A stretch of DNA of 64,000 nt from Brucella haematophila. Its GTDB lineage: Bacteria; Pseudomonadota; Alphaproteobacteria; Rhizobiales; Rhizobiaceae. The notes under the pieces were generated by a model, which searched no databases, had not been told where the DNA came from, and saw only the letters and a list, made by a program, of their open reading frames with translations. The position numbers were made by a program, and so were the translations under genes. Every line of letters starts with the position of its first letter. The stretch's first letter is position 1. Shown piece after piece: positions 44,532 through 53,563 of the stretch. Location: contig NZ_VCPE01000018.1 of NCBI RefSeq assembly GCF_005938105.1, positions 1 to 64,000 on the forward strand, read 5' to 3'.

Positions 44532-46037
44532 ATGTTGAGCACACCACTTCCTGCGATCTCGGGGCGGAAGAACCGCCGCTATGCCATTGCTTCGATGCGT
44601 GATCGTGAAGCGCTGGAAGCGACTTCTCTGGGCGACGTGACTGCTTTCGTTGAAGGCGACGGCAAGCGTCTGCGTCTGGCGAATACATTTCCGCTCATTG
44701 CGGTTGCCGCTTCCGATGAAGGCGCACACGAACTGAACACGGTCCTGCAGCAGCTTTATCGCATGCGCACCATACCGGAAGTACCGGTCGTGCGCGTCGA
44801 TGAGGCCGGGCCGGAAACCGTGCCCATGCTGGTGACCCAGTTGCTGGAAAGCAGTCTGGACCGCCTTGTCGGGCATGTCAGCAAGGTGCATGCGGAACTT
44901 GCCATGCTGCGCCGCGAACGCGAAACAATGTTCGAAAATTATCGCGCCATCGAAGACGCCTTTCATGCGCGCAACTGGGATTCGTCGACCGAGATATTCA
45001 GTCACGCGCCTCTGGTGGATCCGAAGGATGAAGGCTTTGCGCGCCTGCTACGCGAATCTGAAATCGAGCAGCTTTTTCCGGTTTCGAGCTATGCCGTGTC
45101 CGGCTTCGCGCTGCATTTCCGCGATCTGCCCGCCAACCGCAATGGTCAGTTGATTGTCACGCTGGATTATCTCGAAAACGGCGAGGGCATTGCCGAATGG
45201 CTGGTGCCCTATGGCACACTGCATTCGGAGTGGAACTTCTTTTCGCTCCCGAAAGCCTGTGACGGCAGCCATCGCACCTTGCGGCTGCGTATTTCGGCGA
45301 CGGGCGGCGTTCCGCCGGAATTGTCGCTGGGCAATGTGATCGCCAATGAGCGCTACGCTGCGCGTGCCCGCATTCCGCATGCCGATCTCGACATGCGCCC
45401 GCTGGCGCTGAGAATCTTCACCGGCCTGCCGGGCGTGCGCCCGGCATCGCTGCCGAATGCCATTGTGCCGACCTCGATGATCAACGGTCGGAAGGTGGAC
45501 GATTATCGTCTGCCGATCGAGCTGCTGCGCAACGTCACCAATGTGTCGGTAACGCCGCTCACGCCGGATTTCCCGACGGTTCGTTTTCTGGAACATGAAG
45601 ACGCCATCGGTTGCCACCCGCTGGAAGAGGGTATCACCGCCGCTGCGATCCGCCGCGTGGTTGCGCCGGGAACCGTGCGGATTTCCGCCCGGGCTGTGAT
45701 CGACCATCCGGAAGGTCAGCCCTGCGCGGTCGGTCTGCTGCTCGTCAATCTGGCGTCAGATGCGCAGGAAGAAATTGGCGCGCTGACTGCCATGGATAGG
45801 CGACGCTCGCAGGTTCTGTTCAGCGGCTGGTCGGAAGTGGCGCCCAATCGCCCCATCGACATCAACTTCATGCTCGAAGAGCCAATCGACCGCACGATGG
45901 ATCTGGTCGTGTTGAGCCGGGCCGCCGGAGGGTCTGTCGATTTCTCCTGGTTGAAGGTGTTCAACTTCCGCCTCGTCAAACATGTCGAAACCAGTCCCGT
46001 CCAAGAGGTACTGAAAGAGGCCGCGAATGTACGATAG
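44532..46037 (+). CDS. conserved polysaccharide-locus protein, function unknown
   Basis: This 501-residue protein has no membrane segment, signal peptide or motif of a known enzyme. The N-terminal third includes a helical, possibly coiled-coil stretch (about 110-150, KVHAELAMLRRERETMFENYRAIEDAFH); the rest is beta-rich, with repeated hydrophobic strands that suggest carbohydrate-binding-like or jelly-roll modules. The start is taken as ATG 44532; the in-frame TTG 44454 coincides with a promoter-like TTGACA. The stop overlaps the following glycosyltransferase start by 11 bases, so the two proteins may act together. It might belong to the DUF6212 group, but I am not sure. Confidence 0.7.
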   Translation: MLSTPLPAISGRKNRRYAIASMRDREALEATSLGDVTAFVEGDGKRLRLANTFPLIAVAASDEGAHELNTVLQQLYRMRTIPEVPVVRVDEAGPETVPMLVTQLLESSLDRLVGHVSKVHAELAMLRRERETMFENYRAIEDAFHARNWDSSTEIFSHAPLVDPKDEGFARLLRESEIEQLFPVSSYAVSGFALHFRDLPANRNGQLIVTLDYLENGEGIAEWLVPYGTLHSEWNFFSLPKACDGSHRTLRLRISATGGVPPELSLGNVIANERYAARARIPHADLDMRPLALRIFTGLPGVRPASLPNAIVPTSMINGRKVDDYRLPIELLRNVTNVSVTPLTPDFPTVRFLEHEDAIGCHPLEEGITAAAIRRVVAPGTVRISARAVIDHPEGQPCAVGLLLVNLASDAQEEIGALTAMDRRRSQVLFSGWSEVAPNRPIDINFMLEEPIDRTMDLVVLSRAAGGSVDFSWLKVFNFRLVKHVETSPVQEVLKEAANVR

Positions 46038-48711
46038 ATCGAAGGATTTGATCGTTGTCGCCATGCCGCTCTACGGACATGCGGCGCTGGCGCTTGAGGC
46101 GCTGGAATCGATCCTCGCTTCGCAAACCGTGTTCCGCACGCAGATCGTGGTGTCGGTGGACGGTGATCCACGACGCGAAGTGTTCGACAGTCTGGCGCTC
46201 TATTCCGCAGCACATCCGAATATCCATGTGATCTTCGGCGAAAACGCAGGGCCGGGCGGGGCGCGTAACCGTGCTGTCGAATACATTCTCGAAGAGATGC
46301 CGGACGTCAAGGCGGTCTACTTTGTTGATGCCGACAACCGTGTGCAGCCGCACACCATCGATACGCTTTATCGCAAGCTGCTCGCGTCGGATGCGGGTTG
46401 GGTCTACACGAATATCGATACCTTCTCGGTCAACTGGCGCGCCCACTATGGCGACAGTTATTCGCGGCTCATCCACTGCATCACGGATAATATCTGCGAT
46501 ACGGGATCGATGATTTCTGCGGATGTATTCCGCAGTGGTGTTCGCTTCGATGATGACCGCCAGAACGGTTTTGAAGACTGGGAATTCTGGCTTTCAGCGA
46601 TTGAAGCTGGCTTTGTCGGAACGCCATGCCATGACACTGGCTTCGAATATCGTCTGCGGGCGGAAAGTCGTTTCAAGGAGGCCAATCGTGACCGTTCCGG
46701 TTCGATCAACTTCCTGCGCAAGCGACATAAGGCGCTGTTTCGCCGCCCGACATTGGTCGGTTTCGAACACGAGGAATGCCCGCGCTATGGCGTCATTCGT
46801 GCGGGCGAAGGTACGGTCAGTTTCTTCACTGATCCGAGCCTTGGCGCGACTGATCTCAAGTTTGACGATGCGATCCGGGCCTTCTGGGGCAGTGTGTCGG
46901 AACCCGATAATTTCCACTTCCCCCCATTTCTTGCCTCGTCCAACACAGAGACTCTCAAACTGCTGACGCGTTCGCGTCTGTTCCCGAATATTTTGTCGCG
47001 ATTGGAGAAGCTCGCCGAGCAGGCCAACATCGTTTTCGTGGAACTGACGAATGTTGAAAACGAACGGCGTATCGATACCGAAATCATGCCGTCCGGGACG
47101 CGACAACCGTACGCCGATCTGATTTTCGTTTCGACCCGGTTGATCCGGGAAATCATTGAGAACGATGCGTTGAACTGGTTCGCATCGCTGGGCACGCAGC
47201 AATTGTGGCCCACATCGGCACGCATGAAAGTGCGCTTTCCGTTCCCGCGGGTCCGCCAGCGTCGCGCCTTGTCGCGGCCGGAGCAATCCATGCTCAATCT
47301 GGTCACGTCGATTGCCACAAGCCCGCTGAAGCAGAGCGCGGCCATGCGCTGGACGTGGCGTCCGCGCCGCTTGCCCGCTTTGTCGGAAATGTATCAGGTG
47401 CTGCGCGATGAGATTGGCGGTGGGCCGGTCCTGCCGCTCGCACATAATCCCGCGAAGAAAAAGACCGCGGCGGTTCTGGTGCCGAATGCATCGTTCGGCG
47501 GTGCGGAAAAGGTGGCCTATGCGGCAGGTCGTGAACTGAAGAATCAGGGTTTTGAAACCCATCTTTTCGTTCTCGGCAATGAACGCATGGATGTGCTGGA
47601 CGAGTTCGACCAGGCCTTCGATTATCTCCACTTCTGGAAGGATGGCATTCCGGCCTGGGGCGATACGAATCGCTTTCTGGGGCAGGATTTCATCACCGAG
47701 GATCACCCGCTCGACTGGAGCATTTTGCGTGGTCAGCTTTCGGGCTTCGATTTGGTCGTGAACAACCACGTCATGGCAGCGCATCCGCTGATGGGCAAGC
47801 TGCGATCCGAGGGAACGCGCACGGCCTGTTATCTCCATGTGGTGGACGAAACCGTCTTCCGCCGTCAGGCCGGGCAGCCTTATGCGGCCATCGCCTTTGA
47901 ACATGCCTATGATGCGTTTCTGACCTGTTCGGATCAGTTGAAAATCTACCTGCACAGTTTTGGCGTACCGTTCGAGAAAGTCTTCTCGGTGCCAAATGGC
48001 GCGAGCTTCTCCATTGATGCGAAGCAGCGTGCGCAGGTGACGGCTGCCCGCAAGGAAGGCCGAAAAGGCCGACCAATGCGCATCCTCTATATGGGCCGCC
48101 TCGACCGCCAGAAAGGCATCGACCGGCTGCATGACGCGATCATGAAGCTCAGAGAGCAGGGTATCTCCTTCGACGCGCAGGCGATTGGCGGGGAGATTCT
48201 CTCTGATGATCCAAGCGCATCCTGGTTGACGAAGCTGCAAGAGGCGGGTGTCCGTGTGTCGCCGCCGGTCTTCGACGGCAAGGACATCGCGAACCATCTT
48301 GCCTGGGCCGATGTGCTTTTGATGCCTTCTCGTTGGGAAGGTGCGCCATTGATGATTGCCGAAGCGCAGCAGCTTGGCTGTGTGCCGGTGGCAACAGCGG
48401 TTGGTGCGGTTGATGAACTCATCAATCATGGCCGCGACGGCATCCTGATCCGCAATGGCAATGATGCGCAGATCGTTGCCGATATGACGCGCATCCTGAC
48501 CATTCTTGCGCAGGACAATGACGCGCTGATGCGCACGGCTGAAGGCGCTCTTGCCTCGGCAGCGCACCGCACATGGAGCGCAGCGTTTTCCGACTTCACG
48601 GATTGGGCCAATGAAATCAGCCCTGTCTATCCGAAATCCCGGTCTTCCCAGCCGGACGTTGCAGACGATGCCAGCGCGATTGCCGTTCTCCCCGGCCGCG
48701 CAGTTGCCTGA
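46027..48711 (+). CDS. dual-domain glycosyltransferase, GT2 plus GT4
   Basis: This 894-residue protein joins a GT-A domain (about 8-250: IVVAMPLYGHAALALEALESIL, GPGGARNRAVEYI, VYFVDADNRVQP with the DAD metal motif, NGFEDWEFWLSAI) to a GT-B GT4 domain (about 480-860: ASFGGAEKVAYAAGREL, VFSVPNGASFSID, RILYMGRLDRQKGIDRLHDAI, MPSRWEGAPLMIAEA). A linker of about 200 residues lies between. Two active sites in one chain suggest that it adds two sugars in turn. It overlaps the preceding gene by 11 bases and is followed 21 bases later by a pyruvyltransferase-like gene. Confidence 0.88.
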   Translation: MYDRSKDLIVVAMPLYGHAALALEALESILASQTVFRTQIVVSVDGDPRREVFDSLALYSAAHPNIHVIFGENAGPGGARNRAVEYILEEMPDVKAVYFVDADNRVQPHTIDTLYRKLLASDAGWVYTNIDTFSVNWRAHYGDSYSRLIHCITDNICDTGSMISADVFRSGVRFDDDRQNGFEDWEFWLSAIEAGFVGTPCHDTGFEYRLRAESRFKEANRDRSGSINFLRKRHKALFRRPTLVGFEHEECPRYGVIRAGEGTVSFFTDPSLGATDLKFDDAIRAFWGSVSEPDNFHFPPFLASSNTETLKLLTRSRLFPNILSRLEKLAEQANIVFVELTNVENERRIDTEIMPSGTRQPYADLIFVSTRLIREIIENDALNWFASLGTQQLWPTSARMKVRFPFPRVRQRRALSRPEQSMLNLVTSIATSPLKQSAAMRWTWRPRRLPALSEMYQVLRDEIGGGPVLPLAHNPAKKKTAAVLVPNASFGGAEKVAYAAGRELKNQGFETHLFVLGNERMDVLDEFDQAFDYLHFWKDGIPAWGDTNRFLGQDFITEDHPLDWSILRGQLSGFDLVVNNHVMAAHPLMGKLRSEGTRTACYLHVVDETVFRRQAGQPYAAIAFEHAYDAFLTCSDQLKIYLHSFGVPFEKVFSVPNGASFSIDAKQRAQVTAARKEGRKGRPMRILYMGRLDRQKGIDRLHDAIMKLREQGISFDAQAIGGEILSDDPSASWLTKLQEAGVRVSPPVFDGKDIANHLAWADVLLMPSRWEGAPLMIAEAQQLGCVPVATAVGAVDELINHGRDGILIRNGNDAQIVADMTRILTILAQDNDALMRTAEGALASAAHRTWSAAFSDFTDWANEISPVYPKSRSSQPDVADDASAIAVLPGRAVA

Positions 48712-48732
48712 TTATACCAGAAAGGTCGACCT

Positions 48733-49926
48733 ATGAGCCGCCCAGCCAACCCACGAATTCTCGTCACTGGCATCCCAAGCCATTTGACCCGCCTTATCCA
48801 GCGCGCGGAAAAGGCGCAGGTTTATTATTCGGAAAAGCAACGCGTGCCGGAATCCAAGGAAAACTTCATCCAGGAACTGAAGAACATCAGTAATACGGGC
48901 AATTATCTGATCGGAGAGGGTGCCATGACTGCCCTTCTGCCATCAGCAAAGCATATTCCGTTCTGGCATCTCTATAACTGCGTCAATAATGGCGCGGGTC
49001 TGGAAGAGATCAACAAGGAATTCGACATCTGCGTCTTTACCTGCGCCAATCTTTTGCGCAAGGGCCTGTCTGCTGATGCGGAAGCTCTGGTTTTGTCTAA
49101 ACTGGACATGCCGGTGGTGATGCTCGGCATCGGCATCCAGAACCGCCCGGATATTGAAGGCAAAGACGGTCTGCCTGAGGGCACGAAGAAGCTTCTGGAT
49201 GTGCTTAAATCCCGTGAGCATTATTTCCTCACGCGCGGCGAGAACGCTGCCGGTTATCTGCGCGATCAGGGCTTTTCTTATGTCCGCCCGGTTGGCTGTC
49301 CGTCGCTCTACTTCCGTCCCGACAATATGCGCAAGGCGATCAGCCGCCTGCCGGATGTGAAGGTGGGCGAGGGCCGCACCGTCTTTACCGGCTATATGGG
49401 CGCGGAGTTGGAAACCATCGGCGACATGAATGCGCTTAGCTCCGATGACGGACGCTCGGCCTATGTCGTGCAGGATGAGCTTCTGCATTTCGACATGCAG
49501 CTTGAGCCGGACGCCAATGGCCGCGCCTACGATTCGACGACGGGCGAGCTGGTCGGGCCGCTCACCTACAAAGGCTCCGGCGATCTCAAGAAGAAGATCA
49601 GCGTTCACGCTTTTCTCGACACCAATCAATGGCGCGCCTGGTGCTCGACGATGGATTTCTCCTTCGGTCGCCGCTTCCACGGCAACGTCATTTCCATGCA
49701 GGCCGGTGTGCCGAGCCTGATGGTGGCTGTCGATGATCGCATGCGTGAAATGCTGAATTTCTCCGGTCTGCCAAAGATCGACGCCCGCGATCTCAACGCC
49801 GCCAACGACCGGCGCGCATTCGTGAGCGATCATATTGCGGCGATGAACATCCCCGACGTGATCGAAAAATATTCGGACCGCGAACGCAACTTCCGAAGCG
49901 CCCTTTCAGAAATCGGCATTGGATAA
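48733..49926 (+). CDS. polysaccharide pyruvyltransferase family protein
   Basis: This 397-residue PS_pyruv_trans protein has NTGNYLIGEGAMTALLPSAKHIPFWHLY at the start, DMPVVMLGIGIQNRPD, HYFLTRGENAAGYLRDQG, VGCPSLYF and, near the end, FGRRFHGNVISMQAGVPSLMVAVDDRMREM with the Arg-x-His-Gly motif. It is a close paralogue of the gene at 50137-51312 and distant from 27704-28885. AAAGG precedes ATG 48733. It would decorate or modify the polymer; acceptor unknown. Confidence 0.85.
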   Translation: MSRPANPRILVTGIPSHLTRLIQRAEKAQVYYSEKQRVPESKENFIQELKNISNTGNYLIGEGAMTALLPSAKHIPFWHLYNCVNNGAGLEEINKEFDICVFTCANLLRKGLSADAEALVLSKLDMPVVMLGIGIQNRPDIEGKDGLPEGTKKLLDVLKSREHYFLTRGENAAGYLRDQGFSYVRPVGCPSLYFRPDNMRKAISRLPDVKVGEGRTVFTGYMGAELETIGDMNALSSDDGRSAYVVQDELLHFDMQLEPDANGRAYDSTTGELVGPLTYKGSGDLKKKISVHAFLDTNQWRAWCSTMDFSFGRRFHGNVISMQAGVPSLMVAVDDRMREMLNFSGLPKIDARDLNAANDRRAFVSDHIAAMNIPDVIEKYSDRERNFRSALSEIGIG

Positions 49927-49935
49927 CTCTCGATC

Positions 49936-50010
49936 CTAGTGGTCTGATTCCAACATTTGCATCCCTCGATTCAAGCGCTGAGCAAATGTTGGAATCACAA
50001 AGACCACTAG
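49936..50010. repeat. palindromic intergenic element 1 with CTAGTGG ends
   Basis: CTAGTGGTCT and ATTCCAACATTTGC pair with GCAAATGTTGGAAT and AGACCACTAG across a loop of about 22 bases. It forms a long hairpin right after the pyruvyltransferase-like stop and may act as a terminator or as a mobile repeat. Confidence 0.8.
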
Positions 50011-50023
50011 CAAGTATATGTAT

Positions 50024-50101
50024 CTAGTGGATTTTTCGAATTTGACGTTTGAAACAGCATACGTGTCAGCCGGGATTCAAACGTCAAATTCAATCCACTA
50101 G
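50024..50101. repeat. palindromic intergenic element 2 with CTAGTGG ends
   Basis: CTAGTGGA ... GAATTTGACGTTTGAA pairs with TTCAAACGTCAAATTC ... TCCACTAG across a loop of about 18 bases. Ends match element 1, but the inner stem differs. Only 13 bases separate the two. Confidence 0.8.
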
Positions 50102-50136
50102 AAGCCCTCTCATAACTCCAGCGAAGATGGATCATC

Positions 50137-51312
50137 ATGCGCATAATGATTACCGGCATTCCGTCATATCTGATGCGGACCGTCGAAAGCGTTTCCGGCG
50201 CGAGCGTGAAGCATCGCCCCTATTTCGAACCCATCCGCACGAAGAAGGATGTGATTGATCAGGTCAAAAAGATTGCCAATACGGGCAATTATCTTATCGG
50301 CGAAGGTGCAGCCAACGCCGTGCGCGGCCACGACGTGACCTATGTTCCGTTCTGGCATCTCGCCAACAGCCTCAACTCGCCGGACACCTATGCGAAGCTC
50401 AATGAGAGCTTTGATCTGTGCCTGTTCGCCTCGGCCAATCTTTTGCGTCCGGGATATGCGGCAACGACCGAATCCTTCGTCTTCGAAAAACTGAACATGC
50501 CCATTGTCGTTATGGGCATCGGCATTCAGAAGAAGGAAAATCTGAAGGAAGAGCTGCCCGAAGGCACACGCCGCTTCCTGGAAATTCTGCGCCGCAAGGA
50601 AAGCTTCTTCCTGACACGCGGTCATTTTACGGCAGAATTCCTCAAGGAGGCGGGCATGAAATATGTCCGTCCGACCGGCTGTCCATCGCTTTACTACGCG
50701 CCGGATCAGATGAAGCGTTCGCTGAGCCGTCTTGCCGACCCAAGCCTCGCCGACGCGCAGAAGATCTCCTTCGGCGGCTATCTGGGCAGTGTTGCCGATA
50801 CGATTGTCGATGCGCATGCGCTGCTCGAAAAGGACAGCGTTGCAAGCTATGTCATTCAGGACGAAGTGATCGTCTACAATATGAACATGGCCGGTGAAGA
50901 CCACTCCGAAGCCTATGATCAGGCGGCAAGCCGTATCACTGCACCCGTCGATTACAAGCACATGGAAAAATGGCAGCGCAAGAATGAGCTGCTGGTGTTC
51001 TTCGATACGCACAAATGGCGCAGCTGGATTTCCAGTCAGGATTTCGGCCTGAGCCGTCGCTTCCACGGCACGATCATCGGCATGCAGTCCGGCATTCCGG
51101 GGCTGATGATCGCCGTTGATGACCGTATGCGTGAAATGCTGGGCTTTGTCGGCTTTCCGCATATCGATGCCAGTGTCTGGAACCGCGAACCGCAGAAGAA
51201 GGCTTTTCTGCGCGACTTCCTTTCCAAGATCGATGTGCCTGCCGCCATCAATCGCTATTCGGAATGCGAAGCGAATTTCAACGGCGCGTTGAAGGATATC
51301 GGCATACGATGA
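50137..51312 (+). CDS. polysaccharide pyruvyltransferase family protein
   Basis: This 391-residue paralogue of the previous gene has the same blocks: ANTGNYLIGEGAANAVRGHDVTYVPFWHL, NMPIVVMGIGIQKKEN, SFFLTRGHFTAEFLKEAG, TGCPSLYYAP and LSRRFHGTIIGMQSGIPGLMIAVDDRMREMLGF. The pair probably arose by tandem duplication with two palindromic elements between them. The stop overlaps the next start as ATGA. Start ATG 50137 has only a weak ribosome site. Function as for the paralogue; two copies may act on different residues of the repeat unit. Confidence 0.85.
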   Translation: MRIMITGIPSYLMRTVESVSGASVKHRPYFEPIRTKKDVIDQVKKIANTGNYLIGEGAANAVRGHDVTYVPFWHLANSLNSPDTYAKLNESFDLCLFASANLLRPGYAATTESFVFEKLNMPIVVMGIGIQKKENLKEELPEGTRRFLEILRRKESFFLTRGHFTAEFLKEAGMKYVRPTGCPSLYYAPDQMKRSLSRLADPSLADAQKISFGGYLGSVADTIVDAHALLEKDSVASYVIQDEVIVYNMNMAGEDHSEAYDQAASRITAPVDYKHMEKWQRKNELLVFFDTHKWRSWISSQDFGLSRRFHGTIIGMQSGIPGLMIAVDDRMREMLGFVGFPHIDASVWNREPQKKAFLRDFLSKIDVPAAINRYSECEANFNGALKDIGIR

Positions 51313-52415
51313 AACGGACGGTCAGGAGCACCGGGGGCAGGAAACGGGCAATCGCAGCGCTTTTGGGTGTTGTCCTGCTTGGCATCATGCCGAACGGCGC
51401 TCTGGCCGATATGCGCTTCGGCGTCAACCGGGTCAATATGGCCTGGTTGCCCGCCGCAGAACGCGCACAGATTTTCGACCAGATGGTGAAGAATGGCGTT
51501 GTCGCTGTGCGACTTTCGCTGACGCGGCCCATTGACCAGAGCATCGATGCAGTCCGGGTTGCGCATGAAAAGAAGCTGGCCGTCTTGCTGGAAGTCTCGC
51601 TGAACAATGTGGATTTTTATCCGGAAGGCACCAAGCCCCGTTCGGGGCGAGGCCGGATCTGGGACATGTACCGGCTATCGGACATTGATCCGATACGTTT
51701 CCAGACAGCGATTGGCGATGCGCTTCAAAAGATCGACGCGCTTGGCGTGAAGCTGATCGGTGTCGAGACCGGCAATGAAATCAACTGGGGCGCCTATAAT
51801 GGTGATCTGGCTATTTTGCCGAGTGAAAAGACAAAGACCGCTCGCTCGTTGAGTGAAATGGAAGAACTGCCCCTCGTGGAGAAGGGTGCGGAGAAATATG
51901 TCGAATTGCTGCGCGCTGTTCGTACTGAACTGGCGAAGACCAAGCTCAATGCAAACGCCAAGGTGGTTTCAGCGGGGCTTTCGGATATCCCCTTTGCCGA
52001 TGCGGATCGGCGCGGGATCGATACGGTCGACCCGGCGGTCTTCACCGATCTTCTGAAGAAACATGGTCTCGATACGGTGGCCGATGGCTACGGTATTCAC
52101 ATTTATCCCGGCAGCAGCGGGACGCGTGCCGCGCGCGCCAAGCATGTCAACAAGGCGCTTTCTTTCTGTGGCGGCGCCGATGGAAAGCCATGCTGGATTA
52201 CCGAATGGGGCTTTGCCAACAAGTCCAGGGCCTGCCCGGCAGATGACAATAATCGCCAGCAACTGGTGGAGAAGGCGCGGGAACGCTTCCGCCAGATGAT
52301 GGACAGCGGCCAGATCGCGGCCGCTTATTATTTCGATTGGGATGAGGGAACTTACGGCGTCTGGCGTTGCGGGGCTTTGACCCCGGCAGGCCAAGCCGCA
52401 ACGGTGACGAAATGA
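51309..52415 (+). CDS. secreted glycoside hydrolase-like (beta/alpha)8 protein
   Basis: This 368-residue precursor has a basic start (MKRTVRSTGGRKR) and a Sec signal ending NGALA (about residue 33). The mature part fits a clan A glycoside hydrolase barrel: GVETGNEINWGAYNG carries the Asn-Glu acid/base pair, and CWITEWGFAN the second Glu as nucleophile. This is a periplasmic or outer enzyme that could trim or edit the polysaccharide made by the locus, as processing hydrolases in other exopolysaccharide clusters do. It overlaps both neighbours by ATGA, so coupling is tight. The exact GH family cannot be given. Confidence 0.78.
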   Translation: MKRTVRSTGGRKRAIAALLGVVLLGIMPNGALADMRFGVNRVNMAWLPAAERAQIFDQMVKNGVVAVRLSLTRPIDQSIDAVRVAHEKKLAVLLEVSLNNVDFYPEGTKPRSGRGRIWDMYRLSDIDPIRFQTAIGDALQKIDALGVKLIGVETGNEINWGAYNGDLAILPSEKTKTARSLSEMEELPLVEKGAEKYVELLRAVRTELAKTKLNANAKVVSAGLSDIPFADADRRGIDTVDPAVFTDLLKKHGLDTVADGYGIHIYPGSSGTRAARAKHVNKALSFCGGADGKPCWITEWGFANKSRACPADDNNRQQLVEKARERFRQMMDSGQIAAAYYFDWDEGTYGVWRCGALTPAGQAATVTK

Positions 52416-53560
52416 AACTCAAGACTGTAATCATTGGCGGTTCCAACACCGTCATGCTACCCGGCTATTTGCCGACCCTGCTTTCGACCATGGCGCGTCG
52501 CGGGGTGGAGCTGGATATCGTGGCCGATCTCGCGGTTGGCGGTACGACGAGCGCCTTCGGCCTCTATCAGCTGAAGATTTTCGAGCAGCTTGAAGACTGC
52601 GAATTGCTGCTGATCGAATATGCGATCAACGATGCGTTCGTTTATGGCGACGAGCGCAGGCCCTTCCGCCATTGGGCGCGGTTCTATGAGGGGATCATTC
52701 GCTACGCGCTGGAGCGTAATCCAAATCTGCGGATCGCAACGCTTGTTTTCGGCGCACGCAACGGGTCGTTCCTGAACTCGGTTCCGTCCATCGATGCGGG
52801 CATCAATTACATTTCGCAATGGTATGGCACGATTTGCGCCGATGTTTCGCGCATGCTGATGCAGCAATATGGCCGCGATGCCGTGACCAATCCGTCTTTC
52901 TATCTCGATCAGGGCCATTATTCGCGGCCCATCGCTACCACCATCGTTGCCAATCTGATTGCCGATGTGCTGGAACCGGCGCTGTCCGCCGCCCATCGCC
53001 CGAAGGCGCTTCCCTTTGCAATCGATCCTGACCACTTCGCCAATGCGCGCGCCTTGAGCGGCGTGCAGCTATGCAAACGGTTGGGACGGACGCCGGTGGA
53101 ATATAGCAATCGTCGTTTTTCGATTTCAGCAATTGACCTTGGCACGGATCGAATGCGCTTTGAGGTTGATAATGGCCAGTTGCTGGCGGTTGGCTATGTC
53201 TGCGATCCAAACACGTCGCCACTTGATGTGCGCATCGGCGATGAGTTGCACCGCGCTGCCATGATGAAAGGCGGCGTGCGTGATAGAACGTACAAGTTCC
53301 TCGCCTCAATGCTTAGCTTCGAGTTTCTCTATGGCGCCAACCTTCTTGATGCGCGGGGCAATGTGGCGTTGACGCTTTCCAGTGCGGATAGTGATGTGGA
53401 GCATAAGCTGCATGTTCCGAAAGACAGTGTCCGTCAGGATGATCTGCCAGCCGAACCGGTTTTGCCGATCTCCGGCATATTGTTTTCCGGCAATCTGAAA
53501 GTCATGTCGCTGGAAAAGAAAGCCGTGATGAGCGAGCCTATTTCGGAAGCTGCGCAATAG
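52412..53560 (+). CDS. SGNH-type hydrolase of the polysaccharide operon
   Basis: This 382-residue protein has IIGGSNTVM near the start (nucleophile Ser within a G-x-S-N variant of the GDSL block), IEYAINDAF (block III Asn-Asp) and FYLDQGHYSRP (Asp-x-x-His, block V), a complete SGNH set. The C-terminal 170 residues are beta-rich and unassigned. No signal peptide is seen, so it is probably cytosolic. SGNH enzymes in such loci act as acyl transferases or esterases on sugars. ATG 52412 overlaps the previous stop; it is the last gene of the plus-strand operon and converges with pbpC 3 bases later. Confidence 0.78.
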   Translation: MKLKTVIIGGSNTVMLPGYLPTLLSTMARRGVELDIVADLAVGGTTSAFGLYQLKIFEQLEDCELLLIEYAINDAFVYGDERRPFRHWARFYEGIIRYALERNPNLRIATLVFGARNGSFLNSVPSIDAGINYISQWYGTICADVSRMLMQQYGRDAVTNPSFYLDQGHYSRPIATTIVANLIADVLEPALSAAHRPKALPFAIDPDHFANARALSGVQLCKRLGRTPVEYSNRRFSISAIDLGTDRMRFEVDNGQLLAVGYVCDPNTSPLDVRIGDELHRAAMMKGGVRDRTYKFLASMLSFEFLYGANLLDARGNVALTLSSADSDVEHKLHVPKDSVRQDDLPAEPVLPISGILFSGNLKVMSLEKKAVMSEPISEAAQ

Positions 53561-53563
53561 ACG

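Noticed and set aside
46594-48567. 657-codon minus-strand frame opposite the GT2-GT4 gene
   Set aside because: The composition is that of an antisense shadow; the plus strand has two full glycosyltransferase domains.
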